A stretch of DNA of 64,000 nucleotides from Chrysomallon squamiferum (lineage: Eukaryota; Mollusca; Gastropoda; Neomphalida; Peltospiridae). The translations under genes and the position numbers were made by a program. Of the stretch, positions 42,501 through 56,121 are shown piece after piece (the stretch's first letter is position 1; each line of letters begins with the position of its first letter). The notes beneath the pieces are model-generated. The model was given only the letters and a program-made list of their open reading frames with translations. It was not told the origin of the DNA and searched no databases. The DNA lies in contig CM022672.1 of the NCBI GenBank assembly GCA_012295275.1, positions 6,638,943-6,702,942 on the forward strand, read 5' to 3'.

Positions 42501-45500
42501 CTCAGATAATGCGAACTGATTGCTTGTGAATCCCTGTGGTTTCTGTTGGTTTTGTGTCTGACAAATTACAGGCTGTGCTGCTGTTGTCATAGCTGCAGGC
42601 TGTGCTGGCTTTTGTCCAAAAGGCAATGAAGATGCAGTTGTTGCTGCACCCAATGCTGGAGCTTTCTGTCCAAAAGATAAAGGCAAGCCAGATGTTGCAG
42701 TAGTCGCAGCTGCAGTTTGACCAAAAGGCAATGGCTGACCAGTTGTTCCTGCAGTTGTTGATGCTGCTATGGCTTGTGCTATTTGTCCTGTGAAATGATA
42801 TAAGAAGAATTGCTATAATTAACGAAAAATTGTAATGTAATTTTCTTTTAACAAATTTGAATTTAAAAATTTAATAACAGGTTAGGAATAACATTAGATG
42901 TTTTATTAAGGTAATTAAAAACCAACAAATGCTTAGATTTCTTTATCTTCTAACTAATTTATATCACATCTTTAATATTTTAAAAGAAAATCTGAAGAAT
43001 GAACACAAACACATGCACACATGAACACACACACGCACACACACACACACACACACACGATTACACAGCACACACACATCACATGAAATATAAACATAGT
43101 GAAAAAATAATAATAGTTTAAAAACCTCTCGGTTTCCTCTCTCCACTAGTAGGCAAATCTTCTGGCGGCCTAGTCAAGTTGTCAACATCAGATCTCAAGT
43201 ACAACATGTGGAAGGGAACCAGGAGCCCATCAGTTGAAAGCAGCAGAACAACAGGACTTGGAGGATGAGTTTTATTATCACCTGCATTAAAACAAGAAAA
43301 ACTAACTCTAATGTACAAAAAACCAATACATGTATGTTAAAGATCAGTTATCAAAGTATACATATTTTAACTTCATAGAAGGAAATAGACTTCATACTGC
43401 TAAGTTCTTCTCTTTGTTCATTCAACTAATGGCATATTGAGAATATAAAAAACAAAATCTTGATCCCAATGAACAAGATACTGATCACAATAACACTTCA
43501 AATTGATAAATGAATATTTCACAAAACTTTAGCACAAAATTAAATTGGTTCAGAAAAACAAGGACATATTAACACATAAAACTGACACCATATAAAAAAA
43601 CCATTTCTTTTCATTTCTACCATTCAGAAAATAAATAAAAATGAACTAAAAAATTATACCAACCCAAAGAGACTGGCATCTGTGAGGAAAAGTCAATGGC
43701 CATGGCTACAGGGAAAGAATCACACTCGCTGTCTGCTAGAGGAAGTTCAGCTCGTCCACAATCTTCAAGTGTCCAGTGTTCCCAGTTTGTCTAAAACATA
43801 AATAAAAACAATAATAATATATATCTGTAAAGTGTTTTACACACAGCTGATATATCTACAATGTTCCAGTTTGTCAAAAAAGTTAACAGTAGTAATAATA
43901 TATGTATCTTCAATTTCCCAGTTTGTCTAAACAATTAAAAATGTTAATACTATTTATATATCTGTGTTAAATTCACGATTAATGTAACCTCAATCTCCAA
44001 GCTTGTCTAAATAATTAAAATAATAGTAATAATAATAATATATCTCTGCTTATGAAATAATAAATAAATAATGTCCTATCATATGTATGTAAATATATGA
44101 CATGAATTAGACAAATACAATAAACACTAATTAAAAAATATTCTTTATTTTATAATATAGGAAAAATAATAATTTTCTAAACACACACACACACATATAT
44201 ATTTTTAATACTGTAATATAATTCTTTAAACACATTTTGATCTTAAATGTACAGAAAAAGTATTATTTAAGATAGATAAGAACAGAATTTAAGAAGATTA
44301 GATATGAAGGATCCCACAACAGATCTCAGTGTTCACATCTTGAAACTTCACCTACATAGGTACACTACTATGTACGGCTAAAACCTACTTAAATCCTATC
44401 AACAACATTATTCTACTATACAGTATGACACCATAAAAACACAATTTACTTATACAGTAATTTTTTAGAAACATTTTCTAACTGCTGATCACAACGACTG
44501 ATGCCAAACCCACAGATATGGCAGACTGACTGTACACTCATTTTATAAAACTATTTCACACATTTTATCATTAATATTATTCTTGGTGATTTTTACAATG
44601 TTCTGAAGTAAATGTTTTTTTTTTTACATGCCTTGTTGTCCATGTTTTTGCCAACAATTGTGGTTTCTGTGGCATTGCTTGATGCAATAACAGCCAGTTC
44701 CCTGAAAAGTGAATAAACAAATAAGAATGTTATCTTCAAAAGATGATGCTTTATGAAATAAACTATTAACATTAAAGTATATATTTTTCTATACAAATTC
44801 AATGAGTGTAAAATTTATATTCAACAGAAGCTCCATTTTCAATCATATTAAAGAATCAATTTTTCTGAATTAAGAAAAAAGAAGAAATATATAGCCACTA
44901 AATACATTTCATTTTTTTATGAAAACTAAGTTATCTGACTTTAATGTAATGTATTAACAGTAGCCTAGCAAATTACTAATAATGCTATTTTTGTAAGTAT
45001 ATTGATGTATATTATTCAAAAGATCTGACTTTCAGTCTATTCACATTTCAACTTACCACTGCTGAATAAAACTGATGTAATATTTATGTTTCCTATTTTC
45101 TCCTGACCCATAGCAAATGTCTTCATAGTTGAAATATTCAGTTTTACCCTCTTTCTGAGTTTCCAGAAAAATAAAATATGTATTAATATATATAAACAAC
45201 ATAATTAGACAGAAATGTCTGTAATATAGAGAGACAAATACATACAAGATATCTGAACTGTTTATTCTCTCTATTTTCTATTCTTTTTAAAATTTGTTTT
45301 AATAAATATGATGCAGTCAGAGCTTTTTATATGTTTTAAATACAATGAGCTAAACTATATTTAAGTACATTTAAGTCAGACATAGGAAAAAATATGTTTG
45401 TTATCAAAATAGGTTATAAATTGAAATTAAAACACAGAATATTTCTGATAAACACCTTTATGAAACTGATTATCGCTTATTCTAAGGCATGTATTAAATT

Positions 45501-48500
45501 TATAAAAATATATCTACAACAACAACGATAATAATAAATAAAAATATATCCCATTTTAAACAAATAAATGGTTGTTCAAATTTAACACTGAAGACTTAGG
45601 AAAGGTGAAGACCACAAAATAAAGGCAACGTTCATGTTCAACTCACAGAGGAAATGGTGAGGACAACGTAAGGCTGATCTGATGACTGAGGACTCTGTGG
45701 AACGTAAGCTGCCAGGAACATGTACGTGGACAGCCAGGCAATATCTACCACTGAAAACAAAAACAGATGAGTATAATTCCAAATCTCACCAGTGTAACAA
45801 TCATCCAGTAATTCAAACATTCTGTACCAAATAACAGTTCTCATCAAAAACAGATTACCATCAATTATATTTAAATTAATGCTATAACAACTGAATGCTA
45901 TAAAGAATAAGGTTCTAGAACAAATAAAAAATGAAAATATATTTAACAGCTACCCACTTCTAAAGCTGGTTCTACAGTAATTTCAGTCTTCTAGAAGCTA
46001 CATAAATTGCACGGTATCTATATTATAAAGAATTTATGAATTATTTTCAAAATAACACAACTGATATTTTACCCTGCTGTGATCCGTCTAGAATACTGGG
46101 ACATCCCCACTTCTTCTTGGCTTTCAATTCTTGATCAAACTGTATGAGAGAACCATCCCTGATCCCAATGACAATTTGCTTACCTTTTGGACTCCAGCAT
46201 ACTATAAAATATTTTAAATATTCATCTGTTACATTTGAAACAATGATAAAATGCAAATACATTACACATACTGTAACATAAACAAAATGAATTTGTATGT
46301 CCAATTAGTTAAGTCAGATGTATATTCTGTAAGTGGATGTGTGTTTGTGTCCATATACATGGTAGATATATTCTGCATACTTCCAAGTTATCTTTTATTT
46401 GTTGTTGTTGTTTTTTTCATTTTCAATCCAGTCTTAATAATGATGAATAATAACAGAAGGAGATAGTTAAAAAATATCTTGATACGCTTTAAACAAAAAC
46501 ATTGGTAAACACTTAAACTTAAAGCAATAATAATGGTCACATACTTTTTCATTTACAGAATTTAAAATTGTTTGAAATATTTTGTAGCTATTTTGAACTT
46601 ATAATTTCATTTTTTATTTTTTTGTTGCTCCTGTGCAAGTGTGTGTACATATTTGCATGCGTGTATTCATTTTTTATTTTTTTGTTGCTCCTGTGCAAGT
46701 GTGTGTACATATTTGCATGCGTGTATAATAAGAAAAACTTACAACATGTGGCACAGGCAGAAACAGGCAGTGAGGCAACAATGTGCAGGTTTTCTTTTAT
46801 TTCCAAAGTTCACAACTGCCATCTGAGACACATGTAGCCAGCATGACAGGGTTTGCAGGATTCCATGCCAAGTCTAACAGTGAGGCACCGGGTGTAGCAT
46901 TCAGTTTCACTTTCTGAAATGGTGCTGGTTGAGCATTCTGAAAAAAGCGAACATTGCAATACAATAATTTTTTTTTTTTTCAAATGCTACCAATTATAAA
47001 AATAAAAATTTAATTAAAGTTAGACCTTATTTAAGGTTAACTTTGCTGAATCACAGGAGACAACCTATAAAATCAAATTTAGAAATTCCACTGAAATGGT
47101 AAACATGATCTGTGAAAGAAATTTTATTTTATAAAATATAAAAGTAAGTGCACTGCAGAAATACTACAAATACACAATATAAAACTAAATTTTTAAACAT
47201 AAATAAATAAATTAAAAATAAATATGTATGCATTTAAAGATAAAAAGTAAATAAATAAATATATTTTAAATATAAAAGGTAAATAAATATATTTTTTGAC
47301 AACAAAAATGAAAAGTGATTTTGTTGGTCATAAATGAAAATAAAAAAAACATTACTGGATTTGCAAAAGCTCTCAAGTCATACGCCAAGAGCATCAGGTT
47401 TGCACATTCTTTTACAGCAACCACCAGTGTCAGCTCATCACAACTCAAAGCAAGATGGCTAACATGAACTGATAATTCTACTCTGCTCCACACAGGAAAG
47501 TCTTCTATTATGATGTTGCTCCTATCTTTAGCATGTCTTTGATCCAAAATCAAAATATCCCTGGTCTTAATTACTTGGAAACCTTTTCAAAATTAAAAAA
47601 AAAATTAACACAGTATACAAAAGGAAAAATATATTTTAAAAGGTTTTTTTGACAGAAATGTGTATATCTATATTTCGCAAAGATCCAGTACAGTACTTTT
47701 TAAAGATTTCTTATTTGGAATTTAAGTAAAGGAATTTTTAAAAATCCAATCTTTGTAACTAAGAGGGTTTTATATGAATATTCACAATTTACATGTATGG
47801 CTGAAACAACAGTTATGATATTAATTTCTTTTAAGAAAACAAATATTAGGACAAAGCTGTCTCATTTCATGTTGTATGTCATTTGGATATCATATTATGA
47901 GAATTTGTCAGTTCTTCTATTACTATCTAAATTATCTAACACCCAAAAATTTTCCTTTTATTAAAATTAAAATTATTGAAACAATTAAAATATACCAGAT
48001 TTTTCTCCAATAAAAGTGAAACCGAATCTGCTGGATGTGGCTAGCCATTGCAGACGATCTGTTTTTATTTCACCTGATGATGGTGAGATTCTAATCTTGC
48101 ACAGCTGTTGAAACTTGAAATCCTAAAATAGACAGTAAACTTAAAAAAAAAACATATAACCAAAAAGTTAAAATATTTGAATAATGTTATATATGTAGTT
48201 TTTATCAGCATGATCATGATAATGTAACATATTATTATAAAATGTAATTGCCAGATGTCTAACACTTTCTGTCTGAAAGGAAAAAAATCCTTGAGATCAT
48301 GTCTGGTTTTATCAATGGAAAATTAACTGTTAGACTTTGTAGTGTAGTCACTGTAGATTAAACGTAACGAAACTAGAAAATGAAAACTTTAAATTGGGAT
48401 GTAATCGGGACATCGGATAATGAAATTGGTTTTCAAATTGAAACTAACTATGTGTTTTATAAGTTTACCTTAACATCTCTTTCTGGTGGTCCGTTATCTG

Positions 48501-48507
48501 TTGCCAT
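28473..48507 (-). CDS. NUP214: Nuclear pore complex protein Nup214, 28 exons
   Basis: Exons, 5' to 3': 48469-48507, 47996-48122, 47356-47582, 46743-46937, 46073-46201, 45647-45750, 45057-45154, 44632-44701, 43664-43790, 43126-43281, 42176-42787, 41730-41882, 41044-41160, 40218-40315, 39572-39721, 38935-39200, 38193-38369, 37240-37403, 36393-36476, 35440-35770, 34934-35110, 34296-34440, 32242-33808, 31599-31759, 30750-30890, 30232-30400, 29633-29775, 28473-28525. All phases agree if one base is added in exon 4 and one in exon 20, giving about 1993 residues (human 2090). Residues 1-424 form the beta-propeller (CWSPKGKQIVIG, VVLLLSTDGLLVPF). Residues about 720-950 are coiled coil (VGTKEEMQKLKTATEEM). 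About 1030-1993 are Ser/Thr-rich FG repeats, ending SPQFTSYRG. Nup214 sits on the cytoplasmic face of the pore with Nup88 and docks export factors and DDX19. Introns 8 and 21 begin with GC; the rest are GT-AG. Confidence 0.95.
28784..28952. mobile_element. Short hAT-type MITE with 8-base target duplication
   Basis: The ends CAGTGTTTTTCTCAA and, on the other strand, CAGTGTTTCTCAAGG are inverted repeats of the hAT/MER5 style. Flanks TTCTAGAC (28776-28783) and TTCCAGAC (28953-28960) are an 8-base duplication with one mismatch. The 169-base interior is non-coding. It lies in NUP214 intron 27, between the last two exons. Confidence 0.8.
33217..33378 (-). repeat. NUP214: 81-base in-frame tandem duplication in the NUP214 FG domain
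   Basis: Two nearly identical 81-base copies (33217-33297 and 33298-33378) encode a 27-residue unit twice, with the core STVSAFGGGSFGGTSPT. The copies differ at very few positions, so the duplication looks recent. Confidence 0.9.
34490..34932. repeat. Degenerate ~36-base tandem array in NUP214 intron 21
   Basis: A dozen or so units resembling AACTTGGAAGAACACTAAAT plus a TAATGTAAAACTAT segment fill the start of the intron. Copies nearest exon 21 are best preserved and 36 bases long, so they stay open in the exon frame (SFTLTFSVLPSY repeated). Units farther away vary in length and sequence. Confidence 0.85.
35738..35742 (-). other. NUP214: Frameshift point in NUP214 exon 20
   Basis: Exon 19 enters exon 20 in a frame that reads AELPPATPLPKRLSHQ and stops at a TGA soon after. 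The long open frame (KTESSSKPPKTQLSQLKQE onward) that splices into exon 21 is one base away. An extra A in this A5 run restores it. Confidence 0.75.
36489..36530. repeat. ATT array in NUP214 intron 18
   Basis: About 14 units lying just upstream, on the gene strand, of the exon 19 acceptor. Confidence 0.9.
43028..43059. repeat. AC microsatellite in NUP214 intron 10
   Basis: About 15 units within a wider ACAC/CATG-rich stretch. Confidence 0.9.
46607..46726. repeat. Perfect 60-base tandem duplication in NUP214 intron 4
   Basis: Two identical 60-base units containing TTGTTGCTCCTGTGCAAGTG sit end to end, 17 bases from the exon 4 donor. Identity of the copies implies a recent event. Confidence 0.9.
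46800..46807 (-). other. NUP214: Frameshift point in NUP214 exon 4
   Basis: The incoming frame reads CVSDGSCELWK then stops; the outgoing frame LEIKENLHIVASLPVSACATC is the one that splices correctly into exon 5 (LCWSPKGKQ). Exon 4 is 195 bases, one short of what the flanking phases require. Adding a T to the coding-strand TTT run (46805-46807) gives ELLEIKEN. Both flanks are plainly conserved Nup214. Confidence 0.8.
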
Positions 48508-49290
48508 AATAGGATTAAGTATTACGCAGATTTAAGGTAACATCACCAACTTCAAATGTTACAAAATGTGCGAATAATACCTCTTTTTTCTAACAAAGAT
48601 CATCAATTAGTTCGGAAAAAACAGTGTTAAAATTTGATTAAAAACCTATTAAGAAATAGTTATTTCAAACATACTGATTAAAATGAACGTTCATAAGGAT
48701 TATTACAACTTAAAATTTATTAAGTTTATGTTTTACATATATGCGACTTTAACCATTTACTTGTAAATACATTTTAAATAATGATTACTCCTCCCTTGCT
48801 CCCATTTTTGAAAGGTAGGCTTAAAACACGGACTATTGCAGTCCTGTTCATTGAACGAATTTTAGCATCAGAAAGGCATTTTAATAATTTAATATAATTT
48901 CTCTAGTTAATATTATTATTTGTTATAAATATATTTCCCAATCATCTATAGTTTGTTTATGAATATAAAACGATATTTATGAGTTATGAGTTATTCAATG
49001 TCTTCTTCCATAACAAGCTTTCGTGCGACTTTAGCAACACCTGGAAAGATGTAAAAATGATGTAAAATATTCATTATTCTAAATAATTTAGACAAATAAT
49101 GACTAAACGCACAGGTTGCAAAACTCATGCAAATTAATCACGATTTAACTTACGTTTCATATAATCACATAAATCAGGACATTAAGATTAATTCATAAAA
49201 AAAAAATGTATTATTTAGAGATTTAAATAACAACAGGATCACCCAGTAAATAATATTATATATATTAACCCAAGCTTAACTAATTATATT

Positions 49291-49355
<65 letters not shown>

Positions 49356-49860
49356 TTTTTTTTCAATTATAAAGTTTTCAAATTGTACCGCATATCTCTT
49401 GCATTATGTTAAATATGAAATATGACTATTTCATTTTGCATAAAGAAAATTTATTCGCATAATTATTTACAACTAAAAGACAAAAAAAAAAAAAAAAAAA
49501 AAATAATAATAATAATAATAATCATTTTATAAAAATGTACTTTAAAATTTACTTTTAGAGAAACATAACAACTGGATCCGGAACTCCTGAGAAGATTTGG
49601 TTAAAAACTTTGCATAAAATAAAATTGATAATGTTCACATCGAGGACGCCGTTAAAAACTAAGACCCAGAGCTAAGAAATGATTTTAAATATGAACCAGG
49701 AAAAACTTATAGGTTAAGGTTTCCAATCATAAATACCCCCTCCCGATCCGCCTATAGATTTAATTATTACTCTGATTTTAGTTCATTTAAATGAAATAAC
49801 GACACTAGCATAACGAGACCTGTTAAATTTTATCAAGGAAGTACCGTTTATTATCGATCG
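48508..49860. other. Divergent intergenic region between NUP214 and the NEK6/7 gene
   Basis: About 1.4 kb of A+T-rich sequence between the two start regions. It must hold the NUP214 promoter and probably shared elements. An AT array (49294-49351), an A-run (49484-49502) and a short AAT array are visible. I see no coding exon. Confidence 0.5.
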
Positions 49861-49869
49861 ACTTAACAT

Positions 49870-49959
49870 GCGCATTGAACATTTCCGGTACTTTCGGGAT
49901 TGTTTGCTGTCATTAGTTTCAAAGTGTTTCGGGTTTTTAATATTCCGTCCACAGGATAG
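49870..49959 (+). promoter_or_regulatory. Likely NEK6/7 promoter and untranslated first exon
   Basis: The first coding exon begins after an acceptor (TTATTTAG) at 51624, so an upstream leader exon is needed. A good donor, GGATAG|GTATGT, ends at 49959, preceded by less A+T-rich sequence with ETS-like TTCCGG at about 49882. The transcription start is not determined. Confidence 0.4.
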
Positions 49960-51635
49960 GTATGTTTTTAACTCATTAGTTTCTGTATAATTAAACTGAG
50001 TTGTTAAAGTAGAAATTATAATTTGACTGTCTGGCCTTTACTGTTCAACCGAAACTAATTTCGCAACATCGGGCACCTGCGGCTGTGATTGTAAACAGGT
50101 TAACCTAGAAAATGGCTGCCAACCAAGATAAATGTGTCAACATTGAGATGTGTTGTCAGAAAAAAAGAAGTGCAATAATTGCTACTTCCAGATATTATCA
50201 CTTAAATGTCTTCAGATAATGTTCAACATGTTTTAACCAAATGTTAATGATAAGCGATTTTAAAAATAGTTTCAAAATATAAGGTAAAACCGCCGCACTC
50301 GTCTTTGACATTAAACTTACAATCGCACTGAGTGAACTCTGTTAGTGTTAGTGTTAGTGTATGGTCTCATGGTATATTAGTGTGTTTCATTTATTTTCCA
50401 ATTACAGTTGCTTTGTTGAAAATCATAGGTGGTAAATAGTAGTAGTATGTATGCCACAAAAGCTTAAATATTTTCTGATGATATATTAATATATATATAT
50501 CACCAGAAAGAGCAATAATAATTGTTATTATTATTATTATTTTTAATATTTGAGAGAGAGAAAAAAGAAAAAAAGCAAGCTGATAAAAATGACACCAAGA
50601 TGTTTTTGATAGCCCTGATATGAAAGAAATTATGAATTTTTATGTGCCTAAAACTTGTTGGTCTTTTTTCTTTTAAATTTATGGAGAGACACATTTGTTT
50701 CAGTCATTTGGCAACATAAACATTAAATATCTTATATAGTTACAAATGGATTATATACCAAAATGAAGAATTTGATGAGTACTAGAGCTGTACAATACTT
50801 TAAGTGTGTTGCTAATATTCATGAATATATATATTAATTGCATTAATATTCTCAAATATACCTTACAACTTAATTATGTATGCCTAAACAGTTCTATAAA
50901 AATTAACCAGTGTACAAAAAGGTCATTTTTCAAGATGATGTTTTTGATGAGTTGTAGAGCCTTTATATGTTCAGATATTTTGCTAATATTCATTTGAGTG
51001 TGTTGCTAATATTTATGAATATTTATTAATTGTATAAATGATTTAAAGTCCAAAATAAGCTTAACCTGACCATATTCTGATTATTTTGAAATGGTAAACT
51101 TGTCTGTTGATCCTCTATAGCTTTCTAAAGATCATATATCAAGAAACAAATACAAAAATGAATCTGAATATTGATATATCTTTGTATTTGTTGTTTTTGA
51201 AAATGTAAAAAAAATGATGAAACAGAAACTGTAATGAGGGAAATTGCTTTTGATCACCATTCACAAAGACTGGATAATTTTTTGTTGAGTATCTGGTAGT
51301 GGTAGTAGTGATAATAGCAGCAACAGCAATAGAACAGTGGTAATTGTAGAATCACATTTGCAATCAGTTTTAGTTCAAAAAGAATAATAATATATGTTTA
51401 TCTTTCTGGGCATGTTCCCTAAAAATTGATGAGTTATAAAGGCCATTATTTATTTCTTTGAAAATCTGGTCAGCATCACTGCATATCTAATTCTTAATTT
51501 TGTATCATAACCATGTCATTTAAAATAAAATTAAAAGTTAGATTTCATGTTGTTGCATGTATTTTCATTGTAATTTTGTTAATAAAAATATATAAATGTA
51601 CCATTAAATAATTGTCATTATTTAGATCTGCAGCC

Positions 51636-52941
51636 ATGGCAGATTCTATGGAGCAACCCATGGATTTCCAAGCAGATCATCCACAACTTAAACCTCAGTC
51701 TGATGCTGAAAGTATCTACATGAACCTAGGCAACTTTGAAATAGGCAAGAAGATTGGAAAAGGCCAATTCTCTGAAGTATATCGAGCTAAAAACAAGATC
51801 AATGGGAGCACTGTTGCTTTGAAAAAAGTTCAGGTATGTTACCAAACTGGGAAAGCACAATCAACATTAAGCATTAACATTTTATTTATTTTAAAAAAAA
51901 ATTCTTATATTGTGATTTATTAATACTTGCTGTTATTGCTCTAGTTTTTATTGCTTTACTGGCATAATTACCTAAAATTAATAACTCAAACTTCTTAATT
52001 CGATCTAAATTGTTCTACCTTTTTTTCTTTCTTTTTTTTTCTTTTTAGATTTTTGAAATGATGGATGCAAAAGCAAGGCAAGACTGTATAAAAGAAATTG
52101 ATTTATTGAAGGTAATTTACTGATTTTATGTATTTGTTTCCTATTCTGCATTTGAACTTGCAAAATATGTGTAATTTGTTCATTGTTACTGTTACTGTAT
52201 TAGTTTGTGATAAATTAGATAGTGAGTTTCATTGATTTTTTTCTATATCCTACCCAAGCATGATTAAAATATTTATTATTCATTAGCTAAGTATAATGTG
52301 TATATTAAATTGGTTTGCCTTGATCATTCATGCTAGCAGAAGCAGTGGTATTGCATAACTGCACAATAAGCTAGAAATTAAGTGTATGTTGACTTAATAA
52401 GAAATAGGTATTTATTATTTAGAAATGAATCTATTAGGCTTTGGAGAAAAAATCTTCAGAATGTTAAAAAGTAAGCATATTCTTGAAATGCTTAACAAAC
52501 ATGCATTGTATCTCAAGTTATTTTCACCTACACAGATCAAGTATGTAATAGCCTTTTAATAACTCAGCAGCTGACTTCTTTTTAATTTTTTAATTCATTT
52601 GCTTTTAAGATGTCAAATCTTATTAATTTATTTTTCTCTTTTCTCTTTCTTTTGGTGTTTAAATATATGTATTATTATTCTTCTGTTTTAGATTTTTATT
52701 ATTTTGCTATTGCTTTCTTTCATATAAATGTATATATATATATATATTTTCTCTTTTTTTAAATTATTATTTTTTTAATCTTCCACAGCAACTGAACCAT
52801 CCAAATGTTATAAAGTACCTAGCAAACTTTATTGGTAATAATGAACTGAATATTGTACTTGAACTAGCTGATGCAGGTGATCTTTCCAGAATGATAAAAG
52901 TAGGTATTTTTTTGTCAAAAATTACTCATAAATACATTGGT

Positions 52942-52982
<41 letters not shown>

Positions 52983-55573
52983 ATAATAATAATATATTTT
53001 TATTATTATTGTTGTTGTTATTATTATTTCTTGATAGACTGAGGATAATACAACTTTACAATTATTTACTCAATCTGTATGTTAAAATTCATTGACTACA
53101 ATTAAATTTTAATGTCAAATTATAAATTTATTTTCAGCACTTCAAAAAACAAAATAGACTGATTCCTGAGAAAACAATATGGAAATATTTTGTACAAATC
53201 TGTAGTGCACTTAATCATATGCATTCCAGAAGAATTATGCATAGAGGTAATTTTTGTATTTATTAACCATTATTGTTTTACCAAACATATCCAGCTCAAC
53301 TTTTATTTACAGTTTAACCATTCAGAGCTTATATTGGGTTTGACAAGCTAATTTTTTTTTATTGAAAACAAATTATATGTAATTATTGTACAGTCTCCTT
53401 TACCTTAATAATAATAAATGTTCTTTAATTTTTTCTTCACAAACAAATAACACATATAAATAAAAAAATAAAAAAATAATTTAAAAAAATGAGTATGAGA
53501 TCCAGTGCAATTATTCCTGCATGAAATGAAGGATTAAGGAATTGTTTTAGGCAGTTTAGACAGAATCTGTTATCAAGGTAATCTGCGAAAAATAGTAAGT
53601 GTAATAAAATAAATGTTTTGCTAAAAGCAAATGTTTACATCTGGAAACATAACAACAAAGATAGAGTGATATTGTGTTACAATTTATCATCACAAAAGAT
53701 AAAACAGTCACTATATAAAAAAAATTAGTTTTTCCTGTGTCAAAATGTTAAATAAAAAATAAAAAATAGTGGTTATTGATCAAACTAAGTAATTTAGTTT
53801 TGTGACGTCCAGATTTAAACTAGTATTAATTTACTTGAGAAATAACTATGTAATATGTGTTCATTTTGATTCACCAGATATCAAACCAGCCAATGTGTTT
53901 ATCACTGCTCAGGGAGTTGTCAAACTTGGAGATCTTGGTCTAGGTAGATTCTTCAGTTCAAAAACCACAGCAGCACATTCCTTGGGTATGCTTTTATTTT
54001 GTTTAACAGACATCACTTTCATTGTCTTCTTTTTCTTCTTATTTTTAGTTTTTTTAGTATTAGTATTACAGAATGCTGTAAATTCTAAAACACTTAAACT
54101 AAAAGATTTTTCATTTAATTTCAACTTTTAAAAATAAAAATAGGTAACCTTGCCTATATACATTGAAAGAATCATCACTAGCACTATTAACTGACCAAAT
54201 GGGTTTGAACATTTTACAAGAACTTAATCTTTATTTTTTTATGTTACAGAATTGAAATTTGAAGGAAATAATCCCCTTTTGTTACCATAAACAACTAGTG
54301 CCAGTTTAATTTTTTTAAGACAAATGGTTCCAATTATTTTTGGCTTTTTTTAATATTACAATACCCAATTTCATGAACATCTCCAACCCAAACCAATATC
54401 ATTCAAACTACTGGGGTTCATCATAGATATGTATTTCTTTAAAAAACAGAAAGAAATCATGCTTTGTTTACATACATCAAAAACAAATAATTTAAAAAAA
54501 ATTAATAATACATTTTTCATTCGTATTTTGAAACAGAAAATTGTATAAAGGTTATATAAAGAAAATAGTTAGTTTTTCCAAGATTTTCTGTCTTTCTTTT
54601 TACAGTAATTGTTTTTAAATATATATATTCCCAATCTGGATTCTCTAGCACAAATATATTTTTATACAGCATCTTTCCAAAAATATTAGCCTAATTATGA
54701 TAGTACAAAAAAGAGAGGTGATAAAAAAACAACAACGAAGTTTTATAAACCATATTTCAACTTATTACAGGCATAGGGATGCTGTTATGCATTATTATTA
54801 CGTATATATACATTTCTTTTGCAAAAAAACCTGAAACATTTATCTGAAAAAGTAAAAAATTTTATATGCCTTTTCTAAATGGTCATGTCAAAAACTGAAA
54901 AACTATTTTGTTTATTCAAATTTTGTAATTTTTTGCCTAGTGTGTCCCCTTAAAACGACATTATTGTGCTTGAAGCAGTGCTGTTGACAACATCGTCATT
55001 CCCAGTTACCTGCCTTTCTGGATAACTACATAGTTTTATTTTATATATACAGTTATTTGTTTAAATGAGAATACACAGTTTTTGTGTGTGTGTGTAGGTT
55101 GTTTTTTTTGTGTGTGTTTGTTTGTTTTTTGTTTTTTATTACAGAAATTATTTATTTCTACTGGAATAGACAGTTTTATTTGTCAGATAAAATTATTTAT
55201 TTCAGTGGGGACACCTTACTACATGTCTCCTGAAAGAATACACGAAACAGGCTACAACTTTAAGTCAGACATCTGGTCTCTTGGCTGTCTTTTATATGAG
55301 GTACATAACAAATAATAAAATAACTTTATATAACCAAACTTTAATACATTTAAGTTTTTCATTCGTTTAGTTTTAAAATTTCATATTTAAGTATCTTTTT
55401 ATAAGCAAACAAAATATACTAGTATTGTCATAGTCATCCATGACTATAGATTTTGTTGGGATATATTAAAACAGTTCAGTTTAGTATCCATTACTGTTTT
55501 TTGACATTAACTCTTCTTAATTCTGTTATTGACAGATTTAGTACAAATCAGTTTTTTGTCATAATTTCATTTA

Positions 55574-55607
<34 letters not shown>

Positions 55608-56087
55608 TTCTTCTAATCATACTGGTCATGTGAAAAGATATGAGATTTCCTATTAAGAAAATAAACATTTTGTTAAGATCTAATTAATGAATTTTTTATA
55701 TTTTATTTTATTGTTATTTTTACTGTGTTACTAACTAACTTACAGATGGCAGCTCTGCAGTCACCTTTCTATGGAGACAAGATGAATCTGTATTCACTGT
55801 GTAAAAAGATAGAATCATGTGATTATCCACCTTTACCTTCAGACCACTATTCTAATGAGGTAAGTCTTATTTCTTAATCCATCACATTGTCATATATAAA
55901 TTTGTTAGTATTAACTAATTAAGATATATTTGATGTATTTACCATTTGCAGTTATTAAAGCTCATTTTACACATTTACCGTTTACAACTGATATCTTAAG
56001 CATGTGTATTAAATAGTCTTTTAAAAATAAAACGTTAAGTCTAATAATTATAATTTTTAATCTGATTATCAAAATCTTTTTTATTAC

Positions 56088-56121
<34 letters not shown>

